48,087 nucleotides of DNA from an uncultured Eubacteriales bacterium. GTDB lineage: Bacteria; Bacillota; Clostridia; Christensenellales; CAG-314. Both the position numbers and the translations under genes were made by a program. Shown here one piece after another: positions 1 through 8,317 of the stretch (positions within the stretch are counted from its first letter, which is position 1; each line of letters opens with the position of its first letter). The notes below the pieces were generated by a model that was given only the letters and a program-made list of their open reading frames with translations, had not been told where the DNA came from and did no database searches. The stretch spans positions 1-48,087 of the forward strand of contig URET01000007.1 of the NCBI GenBank assembly GCA_900546875.1, given 5' to 3'.

Positions 1-203
1 CAGGGATTTTCAGTCTGAAACTATTTATGCTTTCAATGTTTTGCTTGTGTGTTTTACGGAAAGGGCAGGGATTTTCAGTCTGAAACTATTTATGCTTTCA
101 ATGTTTTGCTTGTGTGTTTTCCGGAAAGGGCAGGGATTTTCAGTCTGAAGCTGTTTATGCTTTCAATGTTTTGCTTGTGTGACAGGAATTTTCAGTCTGA
201 AAC
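1..203. repeat. 65-bp tandem repeat, about 3.3 copies
   Basis: Copies begin at 1, 66 and 131, with a shortened fourth copy at 183-203. The first two differ by a single base. Each copy opens with CAGGGATTTTCAGTCTGAAA, which contains the inverted repeat TTTCAG-T-CTGAAA, followed by a T-rich stretch. The whole unit is repeated, so there are no distinct spacers. The array may continue left of the window. It lies just beyond the terminator of the tRNA gene. Its function is not known to me. Confidence 0.9.
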
Positions 204-205
204 AT

Positions 206-236
206 GAAGAGAGGGCACAAAACGCGCCCTCTCTTC
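206..236 (-). terminator. terminator hairpin of the tRNA-Ala gene
   Basis: A perfect 11-bp inverted repeat (206-216 and 226-236) with a 9-base loop lies just downstream of the minus-strand tRNA. The following T stretch is short, so the stem carries most of the signal. Confidence 0.7.
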
Positions 237-240
237 GGTA

Positions 241-316
<76 letters not shown>

Positions 317-327
317 ATCGGTCTATT

Positions 328-356
328 ATTCTATCATATTTGTCAGTCTTTGTAAA
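328..356 (-). promoter_or_regulatory. promoter of tRNA-Ala
   Basis: Read on the minus strand: -35 TTTACA (351-356), 17-base spacer, -10 TAGAAT (328-333). The -10 lies about a dozen bases upstream of the mature tRNA 5' end. Confidence 0.75.
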
Positions 357-653
357 CTTTTTTTCACCCGTTTTATTTTTATTGTGAAAATTGTTTTGAA
401 ATATTATTTCGGTTGAGTTTTCTTTACGGGTTTTCTGCAGTGTTTTATTGAAACGTCTGCCCGAAAAGTTCGGATGCGGGAACACGACTGATCTTTTAAA
501 TCCGTTATTCTTGTTTGCAGAATGATTTTTTGCAAGTATGTTTTTTGCAGGGACTATCGTGAAAGCATTATGAAAAAAATATAATAAAAATTGTTGTTTG
601 ATAGTATATTAAACCGGTAAAACAAGATTAAATTTATTTTTTTAAACAAAGGG
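357..653. other. AT-rich intergenic region with no gene seen
   Basis: This stretch lies between the divergent tRNA promoter and the citrate operon promoter. It is rich in A and T tracts and contains several copies of TTTTTGCA or TTTGCAG (about 518-552). No open frame here has a ribosome binding site. Confidence 0.6.
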
Positions 654-682
654 TTGCGTTATTTTGGTTTTGCGGTTATAAT
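654..682 (+). promoter_or_regulatory. promoter of the citrate lyase operon
   Basis: -35 TTGCGT (654-659), 17-base spacer, perfect -10 TATAAT (677-682). Transcription would start near 689, leaving a leader of about 220 nt before citD. Confidence 0.8.
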
Positions 683-688
683 GGTATA

Positions 689-912
689 AACAAAGAATGT
701 ATCACTATGCAGAGATGATCGTTCTTGATGCAGCGTTATCGATATGTGGCAAATATCCGTTATAAAGGATATGAAAAAGAGCACATTGCGGTAGTGCAAT
801 TCTGATCTGAAACAAATCCCGATCCGGATTTAATGAATGATGAAAAAGCGGTGAAGGGATATTTCATATCGGTGTTGCGGCTGCAAAAAAAATATTACGG
901 GAGAGTCTCAAG
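689..912 (+). other. long untranslated leader of the cit operon
   Basis: The leader contains several short inverted repeats: ATATCC/GGATAT around 755-772, ATTGC/GCAAT around 785-800, AAATCC/GGATTT around 813-830 and GATAT/ATATC around 860-872. No riboswitch class I know matches and no T-run terminator is present. Its length suggests post-transcriptional control, which is inference only. Confidence 0.4.
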
Positions 913-1197
913 ATGGAATTAAAAGCTTCTGCTGCCGGAACTCTTGAATCGGGAGATATTTATATCGAAATAACCCCGACTGACGAAGGCGGACTCGTTA
1001 TCGAACTTAACAGCACGGTAAACTATCAGTTTGGCAAGAGGATCAGGAAGGTAATAACCGAAACTCTTGTACAGGCGGGCATAACTAACGCAGTGGTGGT
1101 TGCGACAGATAAAGGTGCGCTTGATTGTACCGTAAGGGCTCGTGTAGAGTCGGCTGCAGAGCGTGCGGGTGCCGTCATTGCTTTTGAAGAGAAGTAA
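913..1197 (+). CDS. citD: citrate lyase acyl carrier protein (gamma subunit)
   Basis: A 94-residue acyl carrier protein of the citrate lyase complex. It carries the 2'-(5''-phosphoribosyl)-3'-dephospho-CoA prosthetic group on which acetyl and citryl groups are exchanged. The modification motif AGTLESGD lies at residues 8-15, so Ser13 is the expected attachment site. The length matches the family (about 95-98). A GGGAG ribosome binding site precedes ATG 913. It is the first gene of citDEFXCG; citX and citG downstream make and attach its cofactor and citC acetylates it. Confidence 0.95.
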   Translation: MELKASAAGTLESGDIYIEITPTDEGGLVIELNSTVNYQFGKRIRKVITETLVQAGITNAVVVATDKGALDCTVRARVESAAERAGAVIAFEEK

Positions 1198-1207
1198 GGG
1201 GTGCAGT

Positions 1208-2104
1208 ATGGGAAGATTACGTAGAACAATGATGTTTGTGCCGGGGAACAACCCGAGCATGATGCAGGACGCATATATATACGGTGCGGATTCTTTAATG
1301 CTTGATCTGGAGGATTCGGTCACGCTTGCCGAAAAGGACGCGGCGCGCAGGCTTGTTTACCATGCTCTCAAGGAAGTCAACTACGGGACAACCGAGATGG
1401 TAGTCAGGATAAATCCGTTAAACACTCCGTACGGGGTAAAGGACATAGAGGCGGTGGTAAAAGCCGGGGTGGACGTAATTCGTATGCCCAAGACGGAAAC
1501 TGCTGAAGAGGTGAAGGAAGTAGAAGCCGAAATAGAGCGTGTCGAGCGGGAGATAGGGGTGCCTGTCGGTAAGACGCAGATAATGGCAGCCATAGAAAGT
1601 GCTTTAGGAGTTATCAATGCTTATTCCATAGCGACGTCGTCAAAAAGGATGATGGGTATTGCATTGGGGGCGGAAGATTATTGTGCAAACCTGAAGACCA
1701 ACCGCAGCAAAGACGGAGCCGAGTTATTGCTTGCGCGAGAGACGATAGTCGTAGCGGCGAGGGCTGCCGGTATAGACGCGCTTGACACGGTTTTTTCCGA
1801 CATGAACGACATGGAAACTTTCAAAAACGAAGTAGCTTTCATTAAGAAACTCGGTTTTGACGGAAAGTCGATAATAAATCCTCGTCAGATAGACATAGTG
1901 CATGAAATATTTGCGCCTTCTCAGAAGGAAATCGACAAAGCGCGGCTTATACTCAATGCTATCAAAGAGGCTGAAAGAAAGGGCAGCGGCGTTATTTCGC
2001 TAAACGGCAAGATGGTAGACAAGCCTGTAGTGATAAGGGCGCAGCGTTGCATCGATATAGCTATTGCCAGCGGACTCATTACGAAGGGGGATCTTTATGT
2101 ATAA
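1208..2104 (+). CDS. citE: citrate lyase beta subunit (citryl-CoA lyase)
   Basis: A 298-residue TIM-barrel HpcH/HpaI-family lyase that splits citryl-ACP into acetyl-ACP and oxaloacetate. The N-terminus RRTMMFVPGNNPSMM and the metal and substrate motif MLDLEDSV (about residues 37-44) are typical of CitE. The family Glu is in IESALGV and the C-terminal KSIINPRQI motif is present. I chose ATG 1208, preceded by TAAGGGG, because an earlier in-frame codon (1163) would overlap citD by 35 bases and add a non-homologous extension. The gene follows citD by 10 bases and overlaps citF by 8. Confidence 0.95.
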   Translation: MGRLRRTMMFVPGNNPSMMQDAYIYGADSLMLDLEDSVTLAEKDAARRLVYHALKEVNYGTTEMVVRINPLNTPYGVKDIEAVVKAGVDVIRMPKTETAEEVKEVEAEIERVEREIGVPVGKTQIMAAIESALGVINAYSIATSSKRMMGIALGAEDYCANLKTNRSKDGAELLLARETIVVAARAAGIDALDTVFSDMNDMETFKNEVAFIKKLGFDGKSIINPRQIDIVHEIFAPSQKEIDKARLILNAIKEAERKGSGVISLNGKMVDKPVVIRAQRCIDIAIASGLITKGDLYV

Positions 2105-3635
2105 CATCGATAAACAATATAAAGACTTGATTAAGAAAACCGCCGATCAAATGCGGCTTCCCGTGCATACCGGTGAGATAGTCAAAAATCCCACGATGAG
2201 AAGCGAATTGCAGAAAAGCAATGAAAAGCTGGTAGATCTTGAGACAGCAATACTCAATTGCGGACTCAAGGACGGTATGACGATATCTTTTCACCATCAT
2301 TTCAGAGAAGGTGACAAGGTTCTGAATTATACACTGAATAAATTGGCTCAGATGGGGTTTAAGAACTTGCATTTGGCGGCATCGAGTCTGAATGACGTGC
2401 ATTCTCCGTTGATAGAGCACATCAAGAACAAGGTCGTCACAAAAATAAGCACTTCCGGTCTGAGAGGGAAGCTTGCGGAAGCCATAAGTCACGGTCTTAT
2501 GGAAGAGCCCGTGATATTCAGGTCGCACGGCGGCAGGGCTTCCGCCATAGCAAACGGAGATCTGCATATAGACGTAGCGTTTCTCGGAGCGAGCTCATGT
2601 GATTACGTGGGCAATGCAAACGGGTATTCGAGAAGCGGGAGCGAAAAGAGCATATGCGGATCGCTCGGATATGCCATGGTCGATGCACGCTATGCGGACA
2701 AAGTTATAATACTTACAGATAATATTGTTCCATACCCCAACACTCCGTTTGCGATCGGAGAGAGGGACGTGGATTATATAGTTGAAGTGGCAGCCGTAGG
2801 AGACTCCAGCAAGATATCCTCCGGTGCAATAAGAGACACGAAGAATCCGCATGATCTGCTGCTAGCGCAGACTGCTGCAAAGGTAGTTGCATGTTCGCCT
2901 TATTTCAAGGACGGGTTCAGCCTTCAGACGGGGTCGGGCGGAGCAAGTCTTGCAGCGACGAAGTATATAGGCGAATACATGCGGGAAGCGGGGATCACGG
3001 CGCGTTATGCTCTCGGCGGGATAACGAGTCATATGGTCAAGCTTCATGAGGAAGGGCTGATCAAAAGACTGCTTGATGTTCAGTCGTTCGACATGATAGC
3101 GGCCCAGTCGCTCAAAGACAACAGATTTCATCAGCAGATATCCGGAAACGAATACGCGAATCCTTTTGAAAAGGGTTCGGCGATGAATTGGTTGGATGTG
3201 GTAATTCTTTCGGCACTTGAGGTAGACGTTGATTTCAACGTGAACGTGCTGACCGGAAGTGACGGAATAATAAGAGGTGCGATAGGCGGTCATCCCGATA
3301 CTGCAAGCGGAGCGGCGATGAGTATAGTGGTATGTCCGTTGCTGAGAGGGAGGATCCCCTGTGTGGTAGATAAAGTGACGACGCTTGTAACGCCGGGCGA
3401 AACGGTAGACGTAATAGTTACAGACAGAGGCGTAGCCGTCAATCCGCGCAGGCCTGATCTGCTAGAAGCGATAACAAACGCAAAAATCAGAGTCAAGACC
3501 ATAGAGCAGTTAAGGGACGAGGCACATGAGATAATCGGAGAAGCCGATCCGCTTCCTTTCGGAGACAAGGTAGTCGGAGTTGTGACGAGTCCGGACGGGT
3601 CAGTATTGGATATAATAAAGAATATAGTGGAATAG
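2097..3635 (+). CDS. citF: citrate lyase alpha subunit (citrate:acetyl-ACP transferase)
   Basis: A 512-residue CoA-transferase-fold subunit that exchanges the acetyl group on the ACP for citrate. The length is standard for CitF (about 505-515). Recognisable segments include LHLAASSLNDVHSPLIEHI (about 95-115), the glycine-rich GSGGASLAA, and IRGAIGGHPDTASGA near residue 400. ATG 2097 overlaps the citE stop and has AAGGGGG at the right distance; the in-frame codon at 2064 would sit inside citE. CitD, CitE and CitF together form the cytoplasmic citrate lyase complex. Confidence 0.95.
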   Translation: MYNIDKQYKDLIKKTADQMRLPVHTGEIVKNPTMRSELQKSNEKLVDLETAILNCGLKDGMTISFHHHFREGDKVLNYTLNKLAQMGFKNLHLAASSLNDVHSPLIEHIKNKVVTKISTSGLRGKLAEAISHGLMEEPVIFRSHGGRASAIANGDLHIDVAFLGASSCDYVGNANGYSRSGSEKSICGSLGYAMVDARYADKVIILTDNIVPYPNTPFAIGERDVDYIVEVAAVGDSSKISSGAIRDTKNPHDLLLAQTAAKVVACSPYFKDGFSLQTGSGGASLAATKYIGEYMREAGITARYALGGITSHMVKLHEEGLIKRLLDVQSFDMIAAQSLKDNRFHQQISGNEYANPFEKGSAMNWLDVVILSALEVDVDFNVNVLTGSDGIIRGAIGGHPDTASGAAMSIVVCPLLRGRIPCVVDKVTTLVTPGETVDVIVTDRGVAVNPRRPDLLEAITNAKIRVKTIEQLRDEAHEIIGEADPLPFGDKVVGVVTSPDGSVLDIIKNIVE

Positions 3636-3645
3636 GACCTGAGAA

Positions 3646-3670
3646 AGGGCGGAGTATAACGCTCCGCCCT
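3646..3670 (+). promoter_or_regulatory. GC-rich hairpin between citF and citX
   Basis: A 9-bp perfect stem (3646-3654 with 3662-3670, AGGGCGGAG/CTCCGCCCT) with a 7-base loop fills most of the citF-citX gap. No T-run follows, so a terminator is unlikely. A processing or stability element that lowers expression of the accessory genes relative to the structural subunits is plausible. Confidence 0.6.
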
Positions 3671-3680
3671 GAAGTATAAA

Positions 3681-4199
3681 ATGGAAAAGGTGACACTTAA
3701 AGAGATCCTCGAAGCCAGAGAAAACAGACAAGCCGAACAGCACAGGCTGATAAATGAGTACGGATTTCCGGTTATCAGTCTGACGGTATTAGCAACGGGA
3801 AACATAAAGCGGACAGAAGAATCGCTGTATATAGCAGATGAGGCGGTGAAGCTTATTGAAGGCATATTTGGGGATAAAATAGTCTGCAGCGTAAAAAGAG
3901 ATGTGAAAACGGGCTATGAAGCTATGTTTTCCGTAGATTGCGGCGAGATGGAGATAAAGAAGAAGACATGCGAAGCGGAAATGAGCCATCCGTTGGGACG
4001 GTATATGGATATTGACGTGATTTCTTTAAAAAAAATTCCCGTAAGCCGGGAGCAGGCGGGGTACGAAGCGAGGAAATGTCTTATATGCGGAAGGCCCGCG
4101 AGAGAATGCATGAGAAGCAAAGTGCACACCGCCGAGGAAATCAACGAAATTATAAAAGAAGCCGTGAAAAAGTTCAGAGGGGAAAAATCGGACAAATAG
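3681..4199 (+). CDS. citX: apo-citrate lyase phosphoribosyl-dephospho-CoA transferase
   Basis: A 172-residue transferase that attaches the phosphoribosyl-dephospho-CoA group made by CitG to Ser13 of CitD, giving holo-ACP. The family block HPLGRYMDIDV (about residues 102-112) and the cysteine-rich ARKCLICGRPARECMRS motif near residue 130 identify it. It is a separate protein here, not fused to CitG as in some bacteria. The ribosome binding site is weak (CTGAAG) and the start lies just after a strong hairpin, which could reduce its translation. Confidence 0.92.
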   Translation: MEKVTLKEILEARENRQAEQHRLINEYGFPVISLTVLATGNIKRTEESLYIADEAVKLIEGIFGDKIVCSVKRDVKTGYEAMFSVDCGEMEIKKKTCEAEMSHPLGRYMDIDVISLKKIPVSREQAGYEARKCLICGRPARECMRSKVHTAEEINEIIKEAVKKFRGEKSDK

Positions 4200-4203
4200 T
4201 TTT

Positions 4204-5196
4204 ATGGATTTTGAAATCAGGGAATTGCCTATAAATTTCAAAAGCAGCAGGGACATGATAGAAAAATTTCTCGCGGAAAACGGGCTGAGAATGGACGTCA
4301 TGGATTATTATGTCGGGATATTCGACGAAAACGACGAGCTTGTTGCAGGAGGCGGCACGGCAGATAATGTAATAAAATGCATAGCCGTGATGAAGGACCT
4401 AAGGGAATACAATCTGGCGGGGATGCTGATAACCAGACTCAGAGAACATGTCCGCAGCAGCAAACAGGAAAACGTATTTATATTTACAAAAGCCGAAAAC
4501 GAAGACATATTCAGGAATCTGTCATTTTTTACCGTCGGAAAAACAGACCGGACGGTCATGATGGAAAGCAATCCGTGGGGCATAAAGAGGTATGTGAAGT
4601 ATCTCGGCAGTTTTGCGGGAGAAGGCGTAAACGGAGCAATAGTCATGAACTGCAATCCGTTCACTCTCGGGCACAGATATCTGATAGAGCAGTCGGCGAA
4701 GCAGGTAGACAGACTGCATGTGATACTTGTCAAGGAAGGGAAGACGATGTTTCCTTATGAAGACAGGCTGGCTTTGGTAAAAAAGGGGACGGCTCATTTA
4801 GAGAATGTCGACGTAATAGAAGGAAGCAGCTATGTGATTTCCACGGCAACATTTCCGAATTATTTTATCAAGAATCTGGATGAAATAAGCGAGGCGCAGG
4901 TAAAACTCGATCTTGATGTATTTATAAGGCATATAGCGCCGGCATTGAAGCTGAAGGTCAGATTTATGGGCAGCGAACCGCTTGATCCTCTTACGGCTTT
5001 ATATAATAAAAAAATGCATGAATTGTTGCCAGCAGCAGGCATAGAAGCGGTGGAAGTGAGCAGAAAAGAAATCGACGGACAACCCGTATCAGCGTCGAGG
5101 GTAAGAAAAGCGATAGTGACGAAGGATATGGAAACAGTCAGAAAACTGGTACCGCCGACAACCCTGGAATATATCATGGAACATGAATTTCAGTAA
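4204..5196 (+). CDS. citC: [citrate (pro-3S)-lyase] ligase
   Basis: A 330-residue enzyme that uses ATP and acetate to acetylate the prosthetic group of citrate lyase, switching the complex on. It has an N-terminal GNAT-like domain (about residues 1-130) and a C-terminal nucleotidyltransferase domain. The latter has the NPFTLGHRYLIE motif (near 150-162), the HxGH-type ATP-binding signature, and a C-terminal VSASRVRKAI motif typical of the ISxTxVR class. It follows citX by 4 bases and overlaps citG by 14. Confidence 0.93.
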   Translation: MDFEIRELPINFKSSRDMIEKFLAENGLRMDVMDYYVGIFDENDELVAGGGTADNVIKCIAVMKDLREYNLAGMLITRLREHVRSSKQENVFIFTKAENEDIFRNLSFFTVGKTDRTVMMESNPWGIKRYVKYLGSFAGEGVNGAIVMNCNPFTLGHRYLIEQSAKQVDRLHVILVKEGKTMFPYEDRLALVKKGTAHLENVDVIEGSSYVISTATFPNYFIKNLDEISEAQVKLDLDVFIRHIAPALKLKVRFMGSEPLDPLTALYNKKMHELLPAAGIEAVEVSRKEIDGQPVSASRVRKAIVTKDMETVRKLVPPTTLEYIMEHEFQ

Positions 5197-5998
5197 ACAG
5201 GAGATAACGGCAGCCGTCAAGTACGCGCTGGAAGCCGAACTCGAAACGACTCCGAAGCCGGGGCTTATAGACAAACGGAACAATGGATCTCATACCGATA
5301 TGGATTATATAATGATGACAGAGAGCATCAGTGAAACGGTAAGAGGAGTGTGGCGGTTTCTGGAGGAAGTCGACGCATGGCGAAAAGAAGACGGGAAGGA
5401 TATAAGGAAGCTTTCGTCTGCACTGAAAAGATCCGGTCAGGCTACGGAAGCTCTGATGCGGGGCAGATTCGGAGTCAATACGCATAACGGCGCATTGTTT
5501 TCGTCGGGACTGATAAGCGTATCCGCATATATGACGGGGAGCCGCCGTACGTGCGATATCGGCGTATATATAAAAGAGGTGGCGGAGTGCTATGAAAGAG
5601 CCGACAATACTAAAGGCGCCGCCGCTGTAAAAGAATACGGAGTCAAGGGAGCTCTGGATAACGCAAGAGACGGATATAGAGAAGTTTTTGAAAAGTATCT
5701 GCCTTATTACCGCAAGAACAGGCAGGAACAGAATGAAAACGATGCGCGCGTAAAGCTGTTGCTTTATATAATAAGGAGCCTTGGCGACACGAATTTATAT
5801 GTGCGCGGAGGGAAAGAAGGCGCGGAATGGGCGGCAGCACGCGCAGACGAGGTTTTGACCGAGACAGAGAGGAAAGGGTACAGCCGATCGATGGTCGAAG
5901 AACTCGACGATGAGTTCATAAAAAGAAGACTCAGTCCCGGAGGAAGCGCCGATATGCTCGCGCTGACGGTACTGTGCGACAAATTAAGTTTAGAATGA
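5183..5998 (+). CDS. citG: triphosphoribosyl-dephospho-CoA synthase
   Basis: A 271-residue enzyme that joins ATP and dephospho-CoA to make the precursor of the citrate lyase prosthetic group, releasing adenine. Diagnostic motifs are TTPKPGLIDKRNNGSHTDMD (about residues 18-37), GVNTHNGALFSSG (about 96-108) and, near the C-terminus, SPGGSADMLA. The length is normal for CitG (270-290). Translation is probably coupled to citC through the 14-base overlap. Confidence 0.93.
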   Translation: MNFSKQEITAAVKYALEAELETTPKPGLIDKRNNGSHTDMDYIMMTESISETVRGVWRFLEEVDAWRKEDGKDIRKLSSALKRSGQATEALMRGRFGVNTHNGALFSSGLISVSAYMTGSRRTCDIGVYIKEVAECYERADNTKGAAAVKEYGVKGALDNARDGYREVFEKYLPYYRKNRQEQNENDARVKLLLYIIRSLGDTNLYVRGGKEGAEWAAARADEVLTETERKGYSRSMVEELDDEFIKRRLSPGGSADMLALTVLCDKLSLE

Positions 5999-6055
5999 CC
6001 CGGAAAAGGGGATTCGATAAAAAAATCCGAAAGGAAACAGGAGAGTGCAAGTATT

Positions 6056-8305
6056 ATGATCAAGTTGATTAATGAAGGTCGTTATCTCGTAAACGGCAGA
6101 GAGCTCAAAAAGGATCTTCAGGTTGACGCGAAGGAAGCAAGGAAAGGTACGATGGCTTACGGCATAATGTCTAAGCATAATCTTTCCAAAGATGAGAAGA
6201 AAATGAATTTGAAGTTTGATTGTCTTATGTCGCATGATATAACTTACGTCGGCATAATACAGACGGCAAGAGCAAGCGGACTTACCGAGTTTCCACTTCC
6301 GTACGCAATGACCAACTGCCATAATTCATTATGTGCGGTAGGCGGCACAATCAATGAGGACGATCACGTATTCGGACTGAGCGCCGCGAAGAAATACGGC
6401 GGAATATATGTGCCGGTGAATCAATCCGTAATACATCAGTACGCCAGGGAAGCGATGACAAAATGCGGGAGCATGATATTGGGAAGCGATTCACATACCC
6501 GTTACGGTGCATTGGGGACGATGGGCGTAGGCGAAGGCGGACCTGAGCTTGTAAAGCAGCTGCTCAATAATACCTATGATGTAGATACTCCCGAAGTGGT
6601 ATTGGTATATGTCACGGGGGAAGTGCCTCACGGAGTGGGTCCTCACGATATAGCTGTCAGTCTTGTAAAGGCGGTTTTCGAAAACGGATTTGTGAAGAAT
6701 AAGGTAATGGAGTTTGCAGGGCCCGGTATAAAGAATCTGCCTATAGATTTCAGAAACGGAATAGACGTAATGACGACGGAAACGACATGTCTGAGTTCGA
6801 TATGGGAAACTGACGATGAAGTCAGGGAATATTACGTAAATCACGGCAGACCTCAGGATTATAAGGAGGTCAAGCCTGCCGACGTAGCGTATTATGATTC
6901 TGTCATAGAGTTGAACCTGGACGAAGCCGAGTGTATGATAGCGTTGCCTTTCCATCCGTCCAATGCGTATTCGATAAAGGAATTCAGACAGAACGCCGGA
7001 GATATACTTGCGGAGATCGATAAAAAGGGAGCCGAACAGTTCGGAAAGAAGGTACATTTCAATCTGAGCGAAAAGATCAGCGGAAAGGAAGTGAAGGTAG
7101 ATCAGGGGATAATAGCCGGGTGCGCAGGCGGACTGTTTGACAACATAGCATGTGCTGCACAGATACTTGACGGACAAAGCACCGGAAACAGCTATTTCGG
7201 ATTAAGCGTATATCCTGCAAGCATGCCGGTATATCTTGCTATGACAAGGACGGGAATAGCGGAGAAGCTGATAGAAGCGGGAGCGGTAATAAAGCCGTGT
7301 TTCTGCGGGCCGTGTTTCGGAGCGGGCGATGTGCCTGCGAATAACGGATTTTCAATTCGTCACACCACGAGGAATTTCCCGAACAGAGAAGGAAGCAAGC
7401 CCGGACAGGGACAGATATCTTCCGTAGCGCTCATGGACGCGCGTTCAATTGCTGCGACCGCCAGAAGAGGCGGTTTGCTTACCGCTGCGGATGAGATAGA
7501 TTACAAAGACGAAAGAGTGAAATACGAGTTTGATAAAACCGTATATGAAAAGAGGGTGTATAACGGCTTCGGCAAAGCCGACAAGAATGAAGAACTAAAA
7601 CTCGGTCCCAATATAACAGACTGGCCGAAGATGTATCCGATGGAAAAGAACATGCTTTTAGAGCTGTGTGCGGTCATACACGATCCCGTTACGACAACGG
7701 ACGAATTGATTCCCTCCGGAGAGACTTCTTCATACAGATCCAATCCCATTAAATTGAGCGAATTTGCTCTCAGCCGTAGAGTGCCCGAGTATGTGGGGTT
7801 AAGCAAAAAAGTTCAGGAAGAGGACAGGGCGAGAAGAGAAGGAAAAGCCGACGAAAAGATACTGAAAGCGTTATCCGAAGTCGGAGACGCCAAAGAGCTT
7901 GTAAAATGCACGAGTTTCGGTTCGTGCGTATTTGCAAACAAGCCCGGTGACGGATCGGCGCGTGAACAGGCAGCAAGCTGTCAGAAAGTACTCGGAGGCG
8001 ACGCGAATATATGTTATGAATACGCGACAAAGCGTTACCGCAGCAATTGTATCAACTGGGGAATAGTGCCGTTCACGATTGATGCGGATACACCTTTTGA
8101 TTACGTTCAGGGCGATATGGTATATGTACCCGATATCCGTAAGGCTATAGAGGAAGGGAAAGAAGATATCCCTGCAAAGGTCATAACAGGTAAGGGCGTG
8201 AACGATATAATGCTGCATGTAAAGGGGCTTACGCAGGATGAGAAGACTATAATTCTCGAAGGCTGCCTTATGAATTATTATGCTATGCTGAACAGAAAAA
8301 AATAA
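6056..8305 (+). CDS. aconitate hydratase family protein
   Basis: A 749-residue [4Fe-4S] dehydratase of the aconitase superfamily, expected to interconvert citrate and isocitrate. Conserved stretches include NCHNSLCAVGG near residue 83, GSDSHTRYGALGTMGVGEGG (about 143-162), IIAGCAGG with the first cluster cysteine, and CFCGPCFGAGD with the other two. The C-terminal swivel domain carries KCTSFGSCVFANKPGDGS and YRSNCINWG. It resembles the shorter 745-770-residue hydratase branch rather than classical AcnA (about 890), so its substrate is inferred from the family and the adjacent isocitrate dehydrogenase. It follows citG by 57 bases and has a GGAGAG ribosome binding site. Confidence 0.87.
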   Translation: MIKLINEGRYLVNGRELKKDLQVDAKEARKGTMAYGIMSKHNLSKDEKKMNLKFDCLMSHDITYVGIIQTARASGLTEFPLPYAMTNCHNSLCAVGGTINEDDHVFGLSAAKKYGGIYVPVNQSVIHQYAREAMTKCGSMILGSDSHTRYGALGTMGVGEGGPELVKQLLNNTYDVDTPEVVLVYVTGEVPHGVGPHDIAVSLVKAVFENGFVKNKVMEFAGPGIKNLPIDFRNGIDVMTTETTCLSSIWETDDEVREYYVNHGRPQDYKEVKPADVAYYDSVIELNLDEAECMIALPFHPSNAYSIKEFRQNAGDILAEIDKKGAEQFGKKVHFNLSEKISGKEVKVDQGIIAGCAGGLFDNIACAAQILDGQSTGNSYFGLSVYPASMPVYLAMTRTGIAEKLIEAGAVIKPCFCGPCFGAGDVPANNGFSIRHTTRNFPNREGSKPGQGQISSVALMDARSIAATARRGGLLTAADEIDYKDERVKYEFDKTVYEKRVYNGFGKADKNEELKLGPNITDWPKMYPMEKNMLLELCAVIHDPVTTTDELIPSGETSSYRSNPIKLSEFALSRRVPEYVGLSKKVQEEDRARREGKADEKILKALSEVGDAKELVKCTSFGSCVFANKPGDGSAREQAASCQKVLGGDANICYEYATKRYRSNCINWGIVPFTIDADTPFDYVQGDMVYVPDIRKAIEEGKEDIPAKVITGKGVNDIMLHVKGLTQDEKTIILEGCLMNYYAMLNRKK

Positions 8306-8317
8306 TCGGAGGACAAG

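Noticed and set aside
1..203. CRISPR array at the left edge
   Set aside because: The period (65) would fit, but the would-be spacers are identical to each other, so the whole unit is a tandem repeat. No cas gene is in the window.
2064..2096. N-terminal extension of citF
   Set aside because: It lies wholly inside citE, while ATG 2097 has a good ribosome binding site and gives the normal CitF length.
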